Shown here: positions 17,190-25,952 of the stretch, piece by piece | Layout of the letters: every line of letters starts with the position of its first letter | Position numbering within the stretch: position 1 is the stretch's first letter | NCBI RefSeq assembly: GCF_902859805.1 | Contig: NZ_CADIKC010000005.1 | Span: forward strand, 248,001 to 312,000 | Direction of reading: 5' to 3' | Source of the DNA: Paraburkholderia sediminicola | GTDB taxonomy: Bacteria > Pseudomonadota > Gammaproteobacteria > Burkholderiales > Burkholderiaceae | Length of the DNA stretch: 64,000 nucleotides | The notes under the pieces: model-generated | The model's input: the letters and a program-made list of their open reading frames with translations, nothing else | Told to the model about the DNA's origin: nothing | The model's database searches: none | Translations under genes and position numbers: made by a program

Positions 17190-18785
17190 TCATGCGGCCG
17201 TGTTGGTCGGCAGCGACTGATTCAGCGGCTGTTGTTGTTCATGGTGATAGCGCCCCGTGTGCAGTGACGAAGGCCCGAGTCGCGCGTACTTGAACATCAG
17301 CATGATTTCGATGATGAACAGCACCGTGTAGAACACGACGAAGCCGGCAATGCTCAGGTACAGGTCGCCCGGTGTCAGGCTCGAGGCGGACAATGCGGTC
17401 GGCAGAATGCCGGCAATGGTCCACGGTTGGCGGCCCACTTCAGCAACGATCCAGCCGAATTCAGCCGCGAGCCACGGTAACGGAATCGCCCATACAGCCC
17501 AGCGCAGGAACCAGCGGCGTTTCTCCAGCAGCAGGGAGCGCTGCGCGCAGAACCAGAACGCCAGTACGAAGGTCGCAAGGAACAGAATGCCGAGGCCGAC
17601 CATCAGGCGGAACGAGAAGAACACGGGCGCCACCGGCGGAATCGTCTTCTTGGCGGCCTGCACGATCTGATCCGGCGTGGCGTCGGTGACGTTCGGGGTG
17701 AACTGCTTGAGCATCAGGCCGTAGCCGAGGTCCTCCTTGTGCGCATCGAAGGCGGCTTTGACTTCGTCTGTGGCGTCGCCCTGTTTAAGCCGTTGCAGCG
17801 CGGCATAGGCGAGCATGCCGTTCTTGATGCGTACTTCGTTCTGCGCCATCAGTTCCTTCAGGCCGACCACCGGTTCGTCGATCGAGCGCGTGGCAATGAG
17901 GCCGAGCGCATAAGGAATGCGGATCGCATAGTCGGTGCGTTCTTCCTTCTGGTTCGGAATGCCGATGATCGTGAAGGGCGCGGGTGCGGGTGCCGTTTCC
18001 CATTCAGATTCGATGGCGGCCAGCTTGACCTGCTGAACTTCACCGGTGCGGTAGCCGGATTCGTCGCCGAGCACGATCACGCACAGTGTCGAGGCCAGAC
18101 CGAAACCTGCAGCAATAGCGAACGAGCGCAAGGCGAACTCGGTGTCGCGGCGCTTCAGCAGATACCACGACGACACACCGAGCACGAACATCGAAGCGGT
18201 CACGTAACCGGCCGATACCGTGTGCACGAACTTCACCTGCGCGACCGGATTGAACAGCACCGAGAAGATGCTATCGAGTTCCATTCGCATGGTCTGGTAG
18301 TTGAAAGTGGCGCCGACCGGATTGTTCATCCAGCCGTTGGCCACCAGAATCCACAGCGCCGACAGATTCGAGCCTAACGCGACGAGGAACGTGACGCTCA
18401 CGTGCTGCACTCTCGAGAGTCGCTTCCATCCGAAGAAGAACAAACCGACGAAGGTCGACTCGAGGAAGAACGCCATCAGGCCTTCAACGGCCAGCGGCAC
18501 GCCGAAAATGTCGCCGACATAGTGCGAGTAGTACGACCAGTTGGTGCCGAACTGGAATTCCAGCGTAAGACCGGTGGTGACGCCCATCGCAAAGTTGATG
18601 CCGAACAGCTTGCCCCAGAACTGGGTCATGTCCTTGTAGATCTGCTTGCCGGTCATCACATAGACGGACTCCATGATGACCAGCAACCAGGACAGACCGA
18701 GCGTGAGCGGCACGAACAGAAAGTGATAAAGCGCCGTGATGGCGAACTGGAGGCGCGACAGTTCTACGACTTCGCTAACGGGCAT
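17190..18785 (-). CDS. cydA: Cytochrome bd ubiquinol oxidase subunit I
   Basis: 531-residue catalytic subunit binding hemes b558, b595 and d. It has LSRLQFAITALYHFLFVPLT with the N-terminal heme His, LEFQFGTNWSYYSHYVGDIFG, and the quinol-site GYRTGEVQQVKLAAIE. The long hydrophilic stretch after that site (roughly residues 255-385) indicates the long Q-loop type found in E. coli CydA. Start: ATG at 18785 with AAGGTGG 5 bases upstream; a GTG three codons earlier overlaps the ribosome site. The start overlaps the end of cydP by 11 bases, implying translational coupling. Confidence 0.96.
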   Translation of the reverse strand: MPVSEVVELSRLQFAITALYHFLFVPLTLGLSWLLVIMESVYVMTGKQIYKDMTQFWGKLFGINFAMGVTTGLTLEFQFGTNWSYYSHYVGDIFGVPLAVEGLMAFFLESTFVGLFFFGWKRLSRVQHVSVTFLVALGSNLSALWILVANGWMNNPVGATFNYQTMRMELDSIFSVLFNPVAQVKFVHTVSAGYVTASMFVLGVSSWYLLKRRDTEFALRSFAIAAGFGLASTLCVIVLGDESGYRTGEVQQVKLAAIESEWETAPAPAPFTIIGIPNQKEERTDYAIRIPYALGLIATRSIDEPVVGLKELMAQNEVRIKNGMLAYAALQRLKQGDATDEVKAAFDAHKEDLGYGLMLKQFTPNVTDATPDQIVQAAKKTIPPVAPVFFSFRLMVGLGILFLATFVLAFWFCAQRSLLLEKRRWFLRWAVWAIPLPWLAAEFGWIVAEVGRQPWTIAGILPTALSASSLTPGDLYLSIAGFVVFYTVLFIIEIMLMFKYARLGPSSLHTGRYHHEQQQPLNQSLPTNTAA

Positions 18786-19035
18786 GTTGACCACCTTGGG
18801 ATGGATGCGAGGCAGGCACGGACAGCAGCGCCTGCGCGACTTGTTCAGGCGGCAGCGACATATGCTCCGCCTGCGGATGATTGAAGAATGCGTACTTGAG
18901 CGCCATCAGCAGTACGAATTTGATGGTGAGGACGATGGCGATATCCCACGCCAGCGTCGGACCGCGCGCCCAGGCGGCGAGCCGTTTGCGCAGGCTCGAG
19001 CGAGGGTTGCTATTGCGATTCAGGGCTATGGTCAT
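18775..19035 (-). CDS. cydP: Putative cytochrome bd oxidase small subunit CydP
   Basis: 86-residue protein with one hydrophobic helix (about residues 30-51, WDIAIVLTIKFVLLMALKYAFF) followed by a soluble tail with MSLPPEQVAQALL. This matches the small CydP proteins encoded directly before cydA in Burkholderiaceae and other proteobacteria. Its role is thought to be in assembly or stability of the oxidase; that is known by association, not seen here. It is first in the operon cydP-cydA-cydB-cydX. Confidence 0.85.
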   Translation of the reverse strand: MTIALNRNSNPRSSLRKRLAAWARGPTLAWDIAIVLTIKFVLLMALKYAFFNHPQAEHMSLPPEQVAQALLSVPASHPSQGGQHAR

Positions 19036-19301
19036 GATCGGTAGAAGGCAACTTCACACCGGTGAGTCCGGCTGGAACCAGGCAGCCTGAGCGGTCTGGC
19101 GAGTGCATCCCGATTCTAGGAGCTAGAACCTTGCGCGCGTAAGTTCGGCACTGCGGCATTGGGTCGCGAACGCCGCCCCGTGTGGACAGTATTGCTATGA
19201 GGGTTGTGATACGTCAAGAAACACGTGTTCGGCGGGCATGTTCTTGAGTAAGCGAGTGCGAGCGCGTTTGCGATTGAGCGCGGGCATCGGTGAGCGGGTA
19301 C
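19036..19301. other. Intergenic region upstream of the cyd operon
   Basis: It should contain the minus-strand promoter of cydP-cydA-cydB-cydX. TTGTGATACGTCAA at 19204-19217 matches 7 of the 10 fixed bases of the FNR/ANR box TTGAT-N4-ATCAA, which would fit oxygen control, but the match is only moderate. No gene is supported. Confidence 0.35.
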
Positions 19302-19337
19302 AAAAAAGCCCTGCCTTCTTGCGAGGGGCAGGGCTTT
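19302..19337 (-). terminator. Rho-independent terminator of rpoH
   Basis: On the minus strand AAAGCCCTGCC pairs with GGCAGGGCTTT (plus positions 19327-19337 and 19305-19315), followed by a run of T. It lies 54 bp after the rpoH stop. Confidence 0.92.
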
Positions 19338-19390
19338 GCAGCTAAACAGTGTGAGCGCCAGACGGGCCGGCACGACTCAAGCTTTAAGTG

Positions 19391-20326
<936 letters not shown>

Positions 20327-20389
20327 GTAGGAAACTCCTTTGGAATCAGACAAAAGCGTGTTCAGTTAAAACGACTCCAGCGTTGGATG

Positions 20390-20416
20390 TTAGCACTCTG
20401 AATTGCCGAGTGCTAA
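20390..20416 (-). promoter_or_regulatory. CIRCE element (HrcA operator) upstream of rpoH
   Basis: TTAGCACTC (20390-20398), nine bases, GAGTGCTAA (20408-20416): both arms match the CIRCE consensus exactly. On the minus strand a candidate promoter TTGGAT (20437-20442), 18-base spacer, TATTAG (20413-20418) would place the operator on the -10 and start site. HrcA is the known CIRCE repressor; its gene is not in this window. Confidence 0.93.
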
Positions 20417-20442
20417 TACTTAGAGGCCGTAGGGGCATCCAA

Positions 20443-20690
20443 GTTCCGCAAATTCCTATTGAAATTTAGGTTTTGATAGCCATGGGGCGCCTGGGTTGTC
20501 TATCCCGCGTGCGTCGTCAAATTTACCTAACATATTCCTTTCGATCTTATAAGTGACCGATTTTTTCTAAAACTGAAGTGACTAATTGCGGAAATTCAAC
20601 ATTCTTCAGACAATCCACGAAATCAGGATTGTCTTTAGAATAGGTGGAACAATTCGAAGGTAATCAACGTTCGACTAGGTCGGGTGTTCG
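20443..20690. other. rpoH-pagL intergenic region
   Basis: About 250 bp, more AT-rich than its surroundings. It must carry the promoter of the lipid A deacylase gene; several T-rich stretches are visible but I cannot pick one convincing -35/-10 pair. No small gene or strong hairpin is evident. Confidence 0.4.
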
Positions 20691-21254
20691 ATGAACAACA
20701 AAAAAAACGTTTGGCGTGGTCTGGCTCTAAAAGGTGTTTCGGCAGCTTTGCTGCTTGGCTGCTCCGGATTGGCGGCGGCCGACCAGTTCGGCGTGCAGAT
20801 CGCCGGCGGCCTTGGAGATCACCACATTAAAAAACTCGATCTCGGCCTGGTCTGGGATCCGAATCTGACGTGGTGGCAGATCGGCGATTGGCACTTTTCG
20901 CTGATCGGCGAAGCGCACGTTGCCTGGTGGCATACCGACGAAGGGAATGTGCACGAAAACATCGGCGAGATCGGTGTGACGCCGATCATTCGCTTCATCG
21001 ACGGAGCAGGGGCGATTCGCCCTTACATCGAAGCGGGCGCCGGCATCCGCCTTCTGTCGAGCCCGAGAATCTCTACTGACCTCACGCTAGCGACTGCGTT
21101 CCAGTTCGCCCCCATGGCGGGTGTCGGTCTGCAATTCGGCAGTCACCAGCAGTACGAGGCGGGCTACCGCTTCCAGCATATTTCCAATGGCGGTATCAAA
21201 GAGCCGAATCCTGGTATAAATTTCCACCAGCTATATTTGCAATATAACTTCTGA
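20691..21254 (+). CDS. Lipid A 3-O-deacylase (PagL family)
   Basis: 187-residue outer-membrane beta-barrel enzyme that removes the 3-position acyl chain of lipid A. A signal peptide (about 1-30, ending LAAA before DQFGVQ) is followed by short amphipathic strands with alternating aromatics, the catalytic His-Ser pair in GYRFQHISNGGIKEPNPG, and a C-terminal LYLQYNF ending in Phe, the barrel-insertion signal. It is monocistronic, facing away from rpoH. PagL activity usually modulates endotoxin recognition and polymyxin response; that is family knowledge. Confidence 0.92.
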   Translation: MNNKKNVWRGLALKGVSAALLLGCSGLAAADQFGVQIAGGLGDHHIKKLDLGLVWDPNLTWWQIGDWHFSLIGEAHVAWWHTDEGNVHENIGEIGVTPIIRFIDGAGAIRPYIEAGAGIRLLSSPRISTDLTLATAFQFAPMAGVGLQFGSHQQYEAGYRFQHISNGGIKEPNPGINFHQLYLQYNF

Positions 21255-21297
21255 CGACCGTGGCCACGTTCGGCTCATCGGTGCAAGGGGCTGAGCA

Positions 21298-21681
21298 ATG
21301 GCGGCAAAGATAATCGAAGCGATTCGCGGGCTCGAGCGAGAGCGCTTCCGTGCGATGGTCGACGGCGACGGGCAGTCGCTCGATGCGCTGCTCGCGGACA
21401 ACGTGAGCTATGTCCATACGAACGGCAAGCGCGAAACGAAGCGACAGTTCATCGACGGCATTACCGCCGGGCGTCGCCGCTACCGGCAGATCGAGGTGCA
21501 GTCGCAAGACGTGCTGCCCGTGGGGCGCGAGACATGCGTCGTCACCGGGCGCGCGCTGATCGAAATGGAAGCGAACAACGGCGCGCTGCTGTTTCCGATT
21601 GCGTACACGGCGATTCATACACAGGAAGATGGGCAATGGCGTTTGATTGCCTGGCAGGCGACGCGTTGCGCGATCGAGTGA
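21298..21681 (+). CDS. NTF2-like (SnoaL/DUF4440-type) protein
   Basis: 127 residues with the cone-shaped NTF2 fold pattern: an N-terminal helix IIEAIRGLERERFRAMVDGD, then LLADNVSYVHTNG, a middle helix KRQFIDGITAG, and C-terminal strands TAIHTQEDGQWRLIAWQATR. Such proteins are small ligand-binding proteins or isomerase-like enzymes; no substrate can be read from the sequence. It begins 43 bp after pagL and may be co-transcribed with it. Confidence 0.82.
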   Translation: MAAKIIEAIRGLERERFRAMVDGDGQSLDALLADNVSYVHTNGKRETKRQFIDGITAGRRRYRQIEVQSQDVLPVGRETCVVTGRALIEMEANNGALLFPIAYTAIHTQEDGQWRLIAWQATRCAIE

Positions 21682-21785
21682 GCCTTTTGAGCTCACTCCG
21701 TTTCGCCAGTCGCAGTTGGTGAGCGCCTCGTGAGCGCTCGAACGGCATGAGCAGGCTGGTTGTTGCACCGCTCATGCTGAATTGG

Positions 21786-21814
21786 CCGCCTGATGGGTCG
21801 GCCAGGCGGGTTTT
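21786..21814 (+). terminator. Probable terminator after the NTF2-like gene
   Basis: CCGCCTG (21786-21792) and CAGGCGG (21803-21809) form a 7-bp stem followed by GTTTT. It lies about 105 bp past the stop, between convergent genes, so the assignment is moderate. Confidence 0.6.
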
Positions 21815-21883
21815 GATGCAGTTACGCCGCCGCCGCTAATGCGGCCCAAACGGGGAAGGCGGCTTCGCCCCGTCTCAAGTCAC

Positions 21884-22921
21884 TTAGGCAGCTACGCGCT
21901 GCAGATCCTCATCGCTCCACACTGACCGTTTTGCGGCAGCACCCGCATACGGATGCCGCGGATGCACCGGAATCTGATTGCAGCGTTCGACTACGCGCCG
22001 CACCGCATCAATGTCTGAAAAATCGAGGCCTGGGTCGACGCCCTGCGCATGAAGGTTCATCGCGAGCGTAACGAGGTCCATGTTGCCGGTGCGCTCGCCG
22101 TTGCCGAACAGACACCCTTCGACGCGATCCGCGCCAGCCAGCAGCGCCAGTTCCGTAGCGGCCACCGCGGTGCCGCGATCGTTATGCGGATGCACCGACA
22201 GCACGATGCTGTCGCGATAGCTGAGATTGCGGTCCATCCATTCGATCTGGTCGGCGAACACGTTCGGTGTCGCGGCCTCGACGCTCGCGGGCAGGTTGAC
22301 TATCATCTTGTGATCGCGCGTGGGACGCCACGTCTGCGCGACTGCGTCGCATACTTCGCGCGCGTAGGGGAGTTCGGTCGTGTTGAAGGTTTCGGGCGAA
22401 TACTGAAATGTCCAATGCGTGTCGGGCCGCGCCTGTGCATGTTCCTTGATGAGGCGCGTGCCTTCAACCGCCAATGCTTTGATCTGCTCCTTCGACTGAT
22501 TGAAGACGATCTTGCGAAACGACGGGCAGATCGCGTTGTACAGGTGCACGATGGCGCGCGGCACACCGTCCAGCGATTCGAACGTGCGCGCAATCAGTTC
22601 GGCGCGCGCGGGCACGAACACTTCGATCGTCACGTCGTCGGGAATGCGCTTTTCTTCGATCAGCTTGCGCACGAAATCGAAGTCGGTTTGCGAGGCAGAC
22701 GGGAAACCGACTTCGATTTCCTTGAAGCCGATCGCCACCAGCATCTCGAAGAATTCGAGCTTCTGTGCGGCATTCATCGGCTCGATGAGCGCCTGATTGC
22801 CGTCGCGCAGATCGGTGCTCATCCAGATCGGTGCGTGGTTGATCGTACGGCTCGGCCATTTGCGCCCGGTGAGGCGCACGGCGGGAAAGGGACTGTATTT
22901 TTCAGCGGGATTGCGCAACAT
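21884..22921 (-). CDS. LeuA-like 2-isopropylmalate synthase, catalytic domain only (C-terminally short)
   Basis: 345 residues matching the TIM-barrel part of the long (about 560-residue) LeuA type: APIWMSTDLRDGNQALIEPM, EVGFPSASQTDFDFVRKLI, FQYSPETFNTTELPYAREV, the metal HxH in SVHPHNDRGTAVAA and EGCLFGNGERTGNMDLVTLA. After VHPRHPYAG the protein diverges and stops 19 residues later, so the linker subdomains and the leucine-binding domain are absent, and no continuation is found downstream in another frame. It would condense acetyl-CoA with 2-oxoisovalerate if still active. AGGG lies 9 bases before the ATG. A leucine leader peptide precedes it. Relic or feedback-free isozyme are both possible. 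Confidence 0.8.
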   Translation of the reverse strand: MLRNPAEKYSPFPAVRLTGRKWPSRTINHAPIWMSTDLRDGNQALIEPMNAAQKLEFFEMLVAIGFKEIEVGFPSASQTDFDFVRKLIEEKRIPDDVTIEVFVPARAELIARTFESLDGVPRAIVHLYNAICPSFRKIVFNQSKEQIKALAVEGTRLIKEHAQARPDTHWTFQYSPETFNTTELPYAREVCDAVAQTWRPTRDHKMIVNLPASVEAATPNVFADQIEWMDRNLSYRDSIVLSVHPHNDRGTAVAATELALLAGADRVEGCLFGNGERTGNMDLVTLAMNLHAQGVDPGLDFSDIDAVRRVVERCNQIPVHPRHPYAGAAAKRSVWSDEDLQRVAA

Positions 22922-22938
22922 GAAATTGACCCTCGCGC

Positions 22939-22963
22939 TTCGTCCGAAGGGTAAACGGACGAA
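22939..22963 (-). promoter_or_regulatory. Hairpin next to the leuA-like ribosome site
   Basis: On the minus strand TTCGTCCG (22956-22963) and CGGACGAA (22939-22946) form a perfect 8-bp stem with a 9-base loop. The loop contains ACCCTT, complementary to the AGGGT of the ribosome-binding site just downstream (22929-22933), so a loop-site pairing that hides the start is possible. That function is inference. Confidence 0.45.
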
Positions 22964-23043
22964 CGCAAACGACTACAGGTTGTGAAGAACTACGGTCGGG
23001 GGTGAGACAGTAATTGCAGGGAACAGCGGAACTGCTTTGAGGA

Positions 23044-23121
23044 CCGCGCTTTGGGCAACTAATCTGCTTGATTCAGGCTGCCAACGCGCGGCGCTACGTC
23101 TGACTTACGCTAGACGTAGCG
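23044..23121 (-). promoter_or_regulatory. Tandem hairpins of the leucine leader (candidate attenuator)
   Basis: Two adjacent minus-strand stems. The first pairs 23112-23121 with 23092-23101 (CGCTACGTCT / AGACGTAGCG, 10 bp, loop 10) and includes the last Leu codons and stop of the leader peptide. The second pairs 23079-23091 with 23044-23057 (CCGCGC / GCGCGG plus TTGG / CCAA). No U-run follows the second stem, so it is not a classical intrinsic terminator; it may act through pausing, Rho or translation. Confidence 0.55.
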
Positions 23122-23179
23122 ATAGGGGCCGCGCTAGGCGGCCGGAGGTAATTCGGAGGGTGTTCGGAAGGGAACGCAT
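23105..23179 (-). CDS. Leucine leader peptide (leuL-like)
   Basis: A 24-codon reading frame, MRSLPNTLRITSGRL then eight or so residues ending LRLA, with six leucines. Four of them, at residues 15, 19, 21 and 23, use CTA, a very rare codon in this GC-rich genome, and they sit directly before the stop and inside a strong hairpin. This is the hallmark of ribosome-stalling attenuation by charged tRNA-Leu, as in enterobacterial leuL. The ATG follows within a few bases of the predicted transcription start and has no clear Shine-Dalgarno, so translation would be leaderless. The target is the LeuA-like gene 183 bp downstream. Confidence 0.72.
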   Translation of the reverse strand: MRSLPNTLRITSGRLARPLSLRLA

Positions 23180-23188
23180 GGGTCGTCT

Positions 23189-23218
23189 AATGTATGACGG
23201 CTCGCAGCGGCGTGTCAA
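23189..23218 (-). promoter_or_regulatory. Sigma-70 promoter of the leucine leader and leuA-like gene
   Basis: On the minus strand a perfect -35 TTGACA (23213-23218), 18-base spacer, and -10 TACATT (23189-23194). The expected start point near 23182 is only a few bases before the leader peptide ATG at 23179. Confidence 0.65.
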
Positions 23219-23238
23219 CCCGCGGCCGTCATCCTGGC

Positions 23239-23278
23239 GCGTGAATGCAATGCCGCAAGCGCTGCGTTGCATTCACGC
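23239..23278. terminator. Strong hairpin after ybiB
   Basis: GCGTGAATGCAA (23239-23250) and TTGCATTCACGC (23267-23278) are perfect 12-bp inverted arms; CGCA/TGCG extends the stem inside after a 3-base bulge. It begins 8 bp beyond the ybiB stop and probably ends that transcript, although no T-run follows. Confidence 0.6.
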
Positions 23279-23286
23279 CGCGTACG

Positions 23287-24258
23287 TCACGCGGGTATTT
23301 TCGCGACATCGACGATCAGCTCAACTTGCCGTTCGATCGCGCTCGGGACAGGTGCTTCGCCGCGCATCACGGCGGCAATCCACGCGGCTGTGGTCGCGGC
23401 GTCGCGAGCTTCGGGCAACTCGACTTCAGGCGCGTCGGGCGACGAGCGCTCGTGCGGTACGCGCGTTTCGCAGATACCGTTGTGCAACCAATCCACTTGC
23501 ACCTGGCGTCGTGTGTCGGCCACCGCTTCACCTTCGGTGCCGCGCGCGAGCAGGGCGCCGCCCTCCGCGGCGGCCGGGTGCGTGTTGAACAGCTGCGTGA
23601 GACTGTCGCGATACGGCGGATGCGTGTAGTTCACGAGCCGCAGCCCGGCGGGCGCGAACGGTTGCAGAATTTTTACGAGCGTGTGCGTTGAATTGCGCAC
23701 GCCCATCCGCCGCCGCAGCGAGAGAAGGTGCGCGAGCTTCGGCGCGAGTACCTCGATCGGTGCGAATGCGAGACGGCGCTCGGCGAGACCGTCCTCGATG
23801 TCGGCGTGCGATCGCGCGTGCGGGATCTGCAGGTGAGTGAAGATTTCAGCGCTCGTCACGCGGCCAGGATCTTCCGTGACGCCATGCACTAGCACCGGCA
23901 CACCTTCGCGTGCCAGAAGCAGCGCGAGCAGTGGCACCAGGTTGGGCTGTTTGCGCGCGCCGTTGTAGGTGGGTATCGACACGGGGCGGAACGCCGCGTG
24001 CGGCAGATGAAGCGGTTCGAACGACGCCTGCGCGCCGGCCAGCATGGCGGCGAGTTCGTCGGCGGTTTCACCTTTCACGCGATATGCGAGCAGCACGGCG
24101 CCGAGTTCGAGATCGGCCACGCGGCCATCGAGCATCGCGGTATAAAGCGTGCGCGTATCTTCAGCAGTTAGCGCGCGGGCGCCGTTCGGGCCGCGGCCGA
24201 TTTCCTTGATATAGCGGGCGCAGGGGAAAAGATTGGCGGTGTCGGCGGAGTCGGTCAT
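23287..24258 (-). CDS. YbiB family DNA-binding protein (TrpD2-like)
   Basis: 323 residues of the anthranilate phosphoribosyltransferase-like fold: an N-terminal helical domain (YIKEIGRGPNGARALTAED, LAYRVKGETADELAAMLAG) and a larger domain with ARKQPNLVPLLALLLAREG, LVHGVTEDPGR, GVRNSTHTLVKIL and VNYTHPPYRDSLTQLF. YbiB proteins of this family bind nucleic acid rather than act as the tryptophan enzyme; the tryptophan substrate motifs are altered here. It is alone on the minus strand, divergent from the fumarylpyruvate hydrolase gene. Confidence 0.88.
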   Translation of the reverse strand: MTDSADTANLFPCARYIKEIGRGPNGARALTAEDTRTLYTAMLDGRVADLELGAVLLAYRVKGETADELAAMLAGAQASFEPLHLPHAAFRPVSIPTYNGARKQPNLVPLLALLLAREGVPVLVHGVTEDPGRVTSAEIFTHLQIPHARSHADIEDGLAERRLAFAPIEVLAPKLAHLLSLRRRMGVRNSTHTLVKILQPFAPAGLRLVNYTHPPYRDSLTQLFNTHPAAAEGGALLARGTEGEAVADTRRQVQVDWLHNGICETRVPHERSSPDAPEVELPEARDAATTAAWIAAVMRGEAPVPSAIERQVELIVDVAKIPA

Positions 24259-24508
24259 CGGGCGCTGTAGGACGAGGGCTTGCCGCCGTGGGGCGGTCGG
24301 CCAGGGAATTCAAAGGACGCTATCCAGTGTGAGTATCGCATCTATAGCGGCGAGGCGGTCCGGCGGACCGGCGATCCCACAGACGATGCGGCGAGGGCCG
24401 CCAGTCTGCGCGTGCCGGTGCCGATCCGCTGCGCGGCGCTTTGCCGCGCGTTACACTCGATGTTTTATCGCCGCGCGGACGCGGCACAATCCAGAAACGG
24501 AGAACGGG

Positions 24509-25207
<699 letters not shown>

Positions 25208-25232
25208 AGCGCGGTGGGAGGAGACAAATAAC

Positions 25233-25877
25233 ATGAAGCTCTACAGCTATTTCCGGAGTTCGGCCTCCTATCGCGTGCGCATCGCGCTGAACCTGAAGGG
25301 CCTGCCGTACGACTATGTGCCGGTGCACCTCGTGCGCGACGGCGGCGAACAGCTGAAGCCCGAGTATCGCAAGGTGAATGCGGACGGCATCGTGCCCACG
25401 TTCGTCGACGGCAACGAAGTGATGCCGCAGTCGCTCGCGATCATCGAGTATCTGGAGGAGACGCATCCCGAACCGCCGCTCTTGCCTGGCACGCCGGCCG
25501 AGCGCGCCTATGTGCGCTCGGTGGCGCTGCAGGTGGCGTGCGAGATCCATCCCCTGAACAATCTGCGCGTGCTGAAATACCTGAAGCACACGCTATGTGT
25601 CGACGACGACGCGAAAGACGCGTGGTACAAGCATTGGGTCGAGGCGGGTTTTGCGACGCTCGATGCCCATCTGGCGGGCGATTCGCGCACCGGCAAGCTG
25701 TGTTTCGGCGACACGCCGACACTGGCTGACGCCTGTCTGATTCCCCAGGTGTTCAACGCTCAGCGCTTCAAGGTGGATACGGCGAAGTTTCCGACGATTC
25801 AGCGCATCTACGAACACGCGATGCAGATCGACGCGTTCGCTCGTGCAGCGCCTGGTGTTCAGCCCGACGCGGAATGA
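25233..25877 (+). CDS. maiA: Maleylacetoacetate/maleylpyruvate isomerase (zeta-class GST)
   Basis: 214-residue glutathione S-transferase of the zeta class. The N-terminal thioredoxin fold carries the active-site SYFRSSASYRVRIALNLKG (SSxxxR motif), followed by VPTFVDGNEVMPQSLAIIEYL and the all-helical domain with CEIHPLNNLRVLKYL and PTLADACLIPQVFNAQRF. It isomerises the cis product of ring cleavage to the fumaryl form for the upstream hydrolase. The two genes are 25 bp apart, and a terminator follows. Confidence 0.93.
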   Translation: MKLYSYFRSSASYRVRIALNLKGLPYDYVPVHLVRDGGEQLKPEYRKVNADGIVPTFVDGNEVMPQSLAIIEYLEETHPEPPLLPGTPAERAYVRSVALQVACEIHPLNNLRVLKYLKHTLCVDDDAKDAWYKHWVEAGFATLDAHLAGDSRTGKLCFGDTPTLADACLIPQVFNAQRFKVDTAKFPTIQRIYEHAMQIDAFARAAPGVQPDAE

Positions 25878-25895
25878 TGCGGTGGGTTGAATGAA

Positions 25896-25924
25896 AAAAG
25901 GGCGCTCGGAAGAGCGCCCTTTTT
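25896..25924. terminator. Bidirectional terminator between maiA and ftsY
   Basis: AAAAGGGCGCTC (25896-25907), loop GGAA, GAGCGCCCTTTT (25912-25923). The A-rich left and T-rich right flanks allow use from both convergent genes. Confidence 0.95.
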
Positions 25925-25952
25925 GCTTGTTCTGCGACGAACGTTGCTGTGT

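Noticed and set aside
23044..23091. A classical intrinsic terminator in the leucine leader
   Set aside because: The stem is good but followed by TCCTC, not a T-run; it is listed only as a candidate attenuator structure.
23239..23278. Inverted repeat read as a phage or integron attachment site
   Set aside because: No integrase gene, no tRNA, no direct repeat partner nearby; position right after a stop codon fits an mRNA 3' hairpin better.
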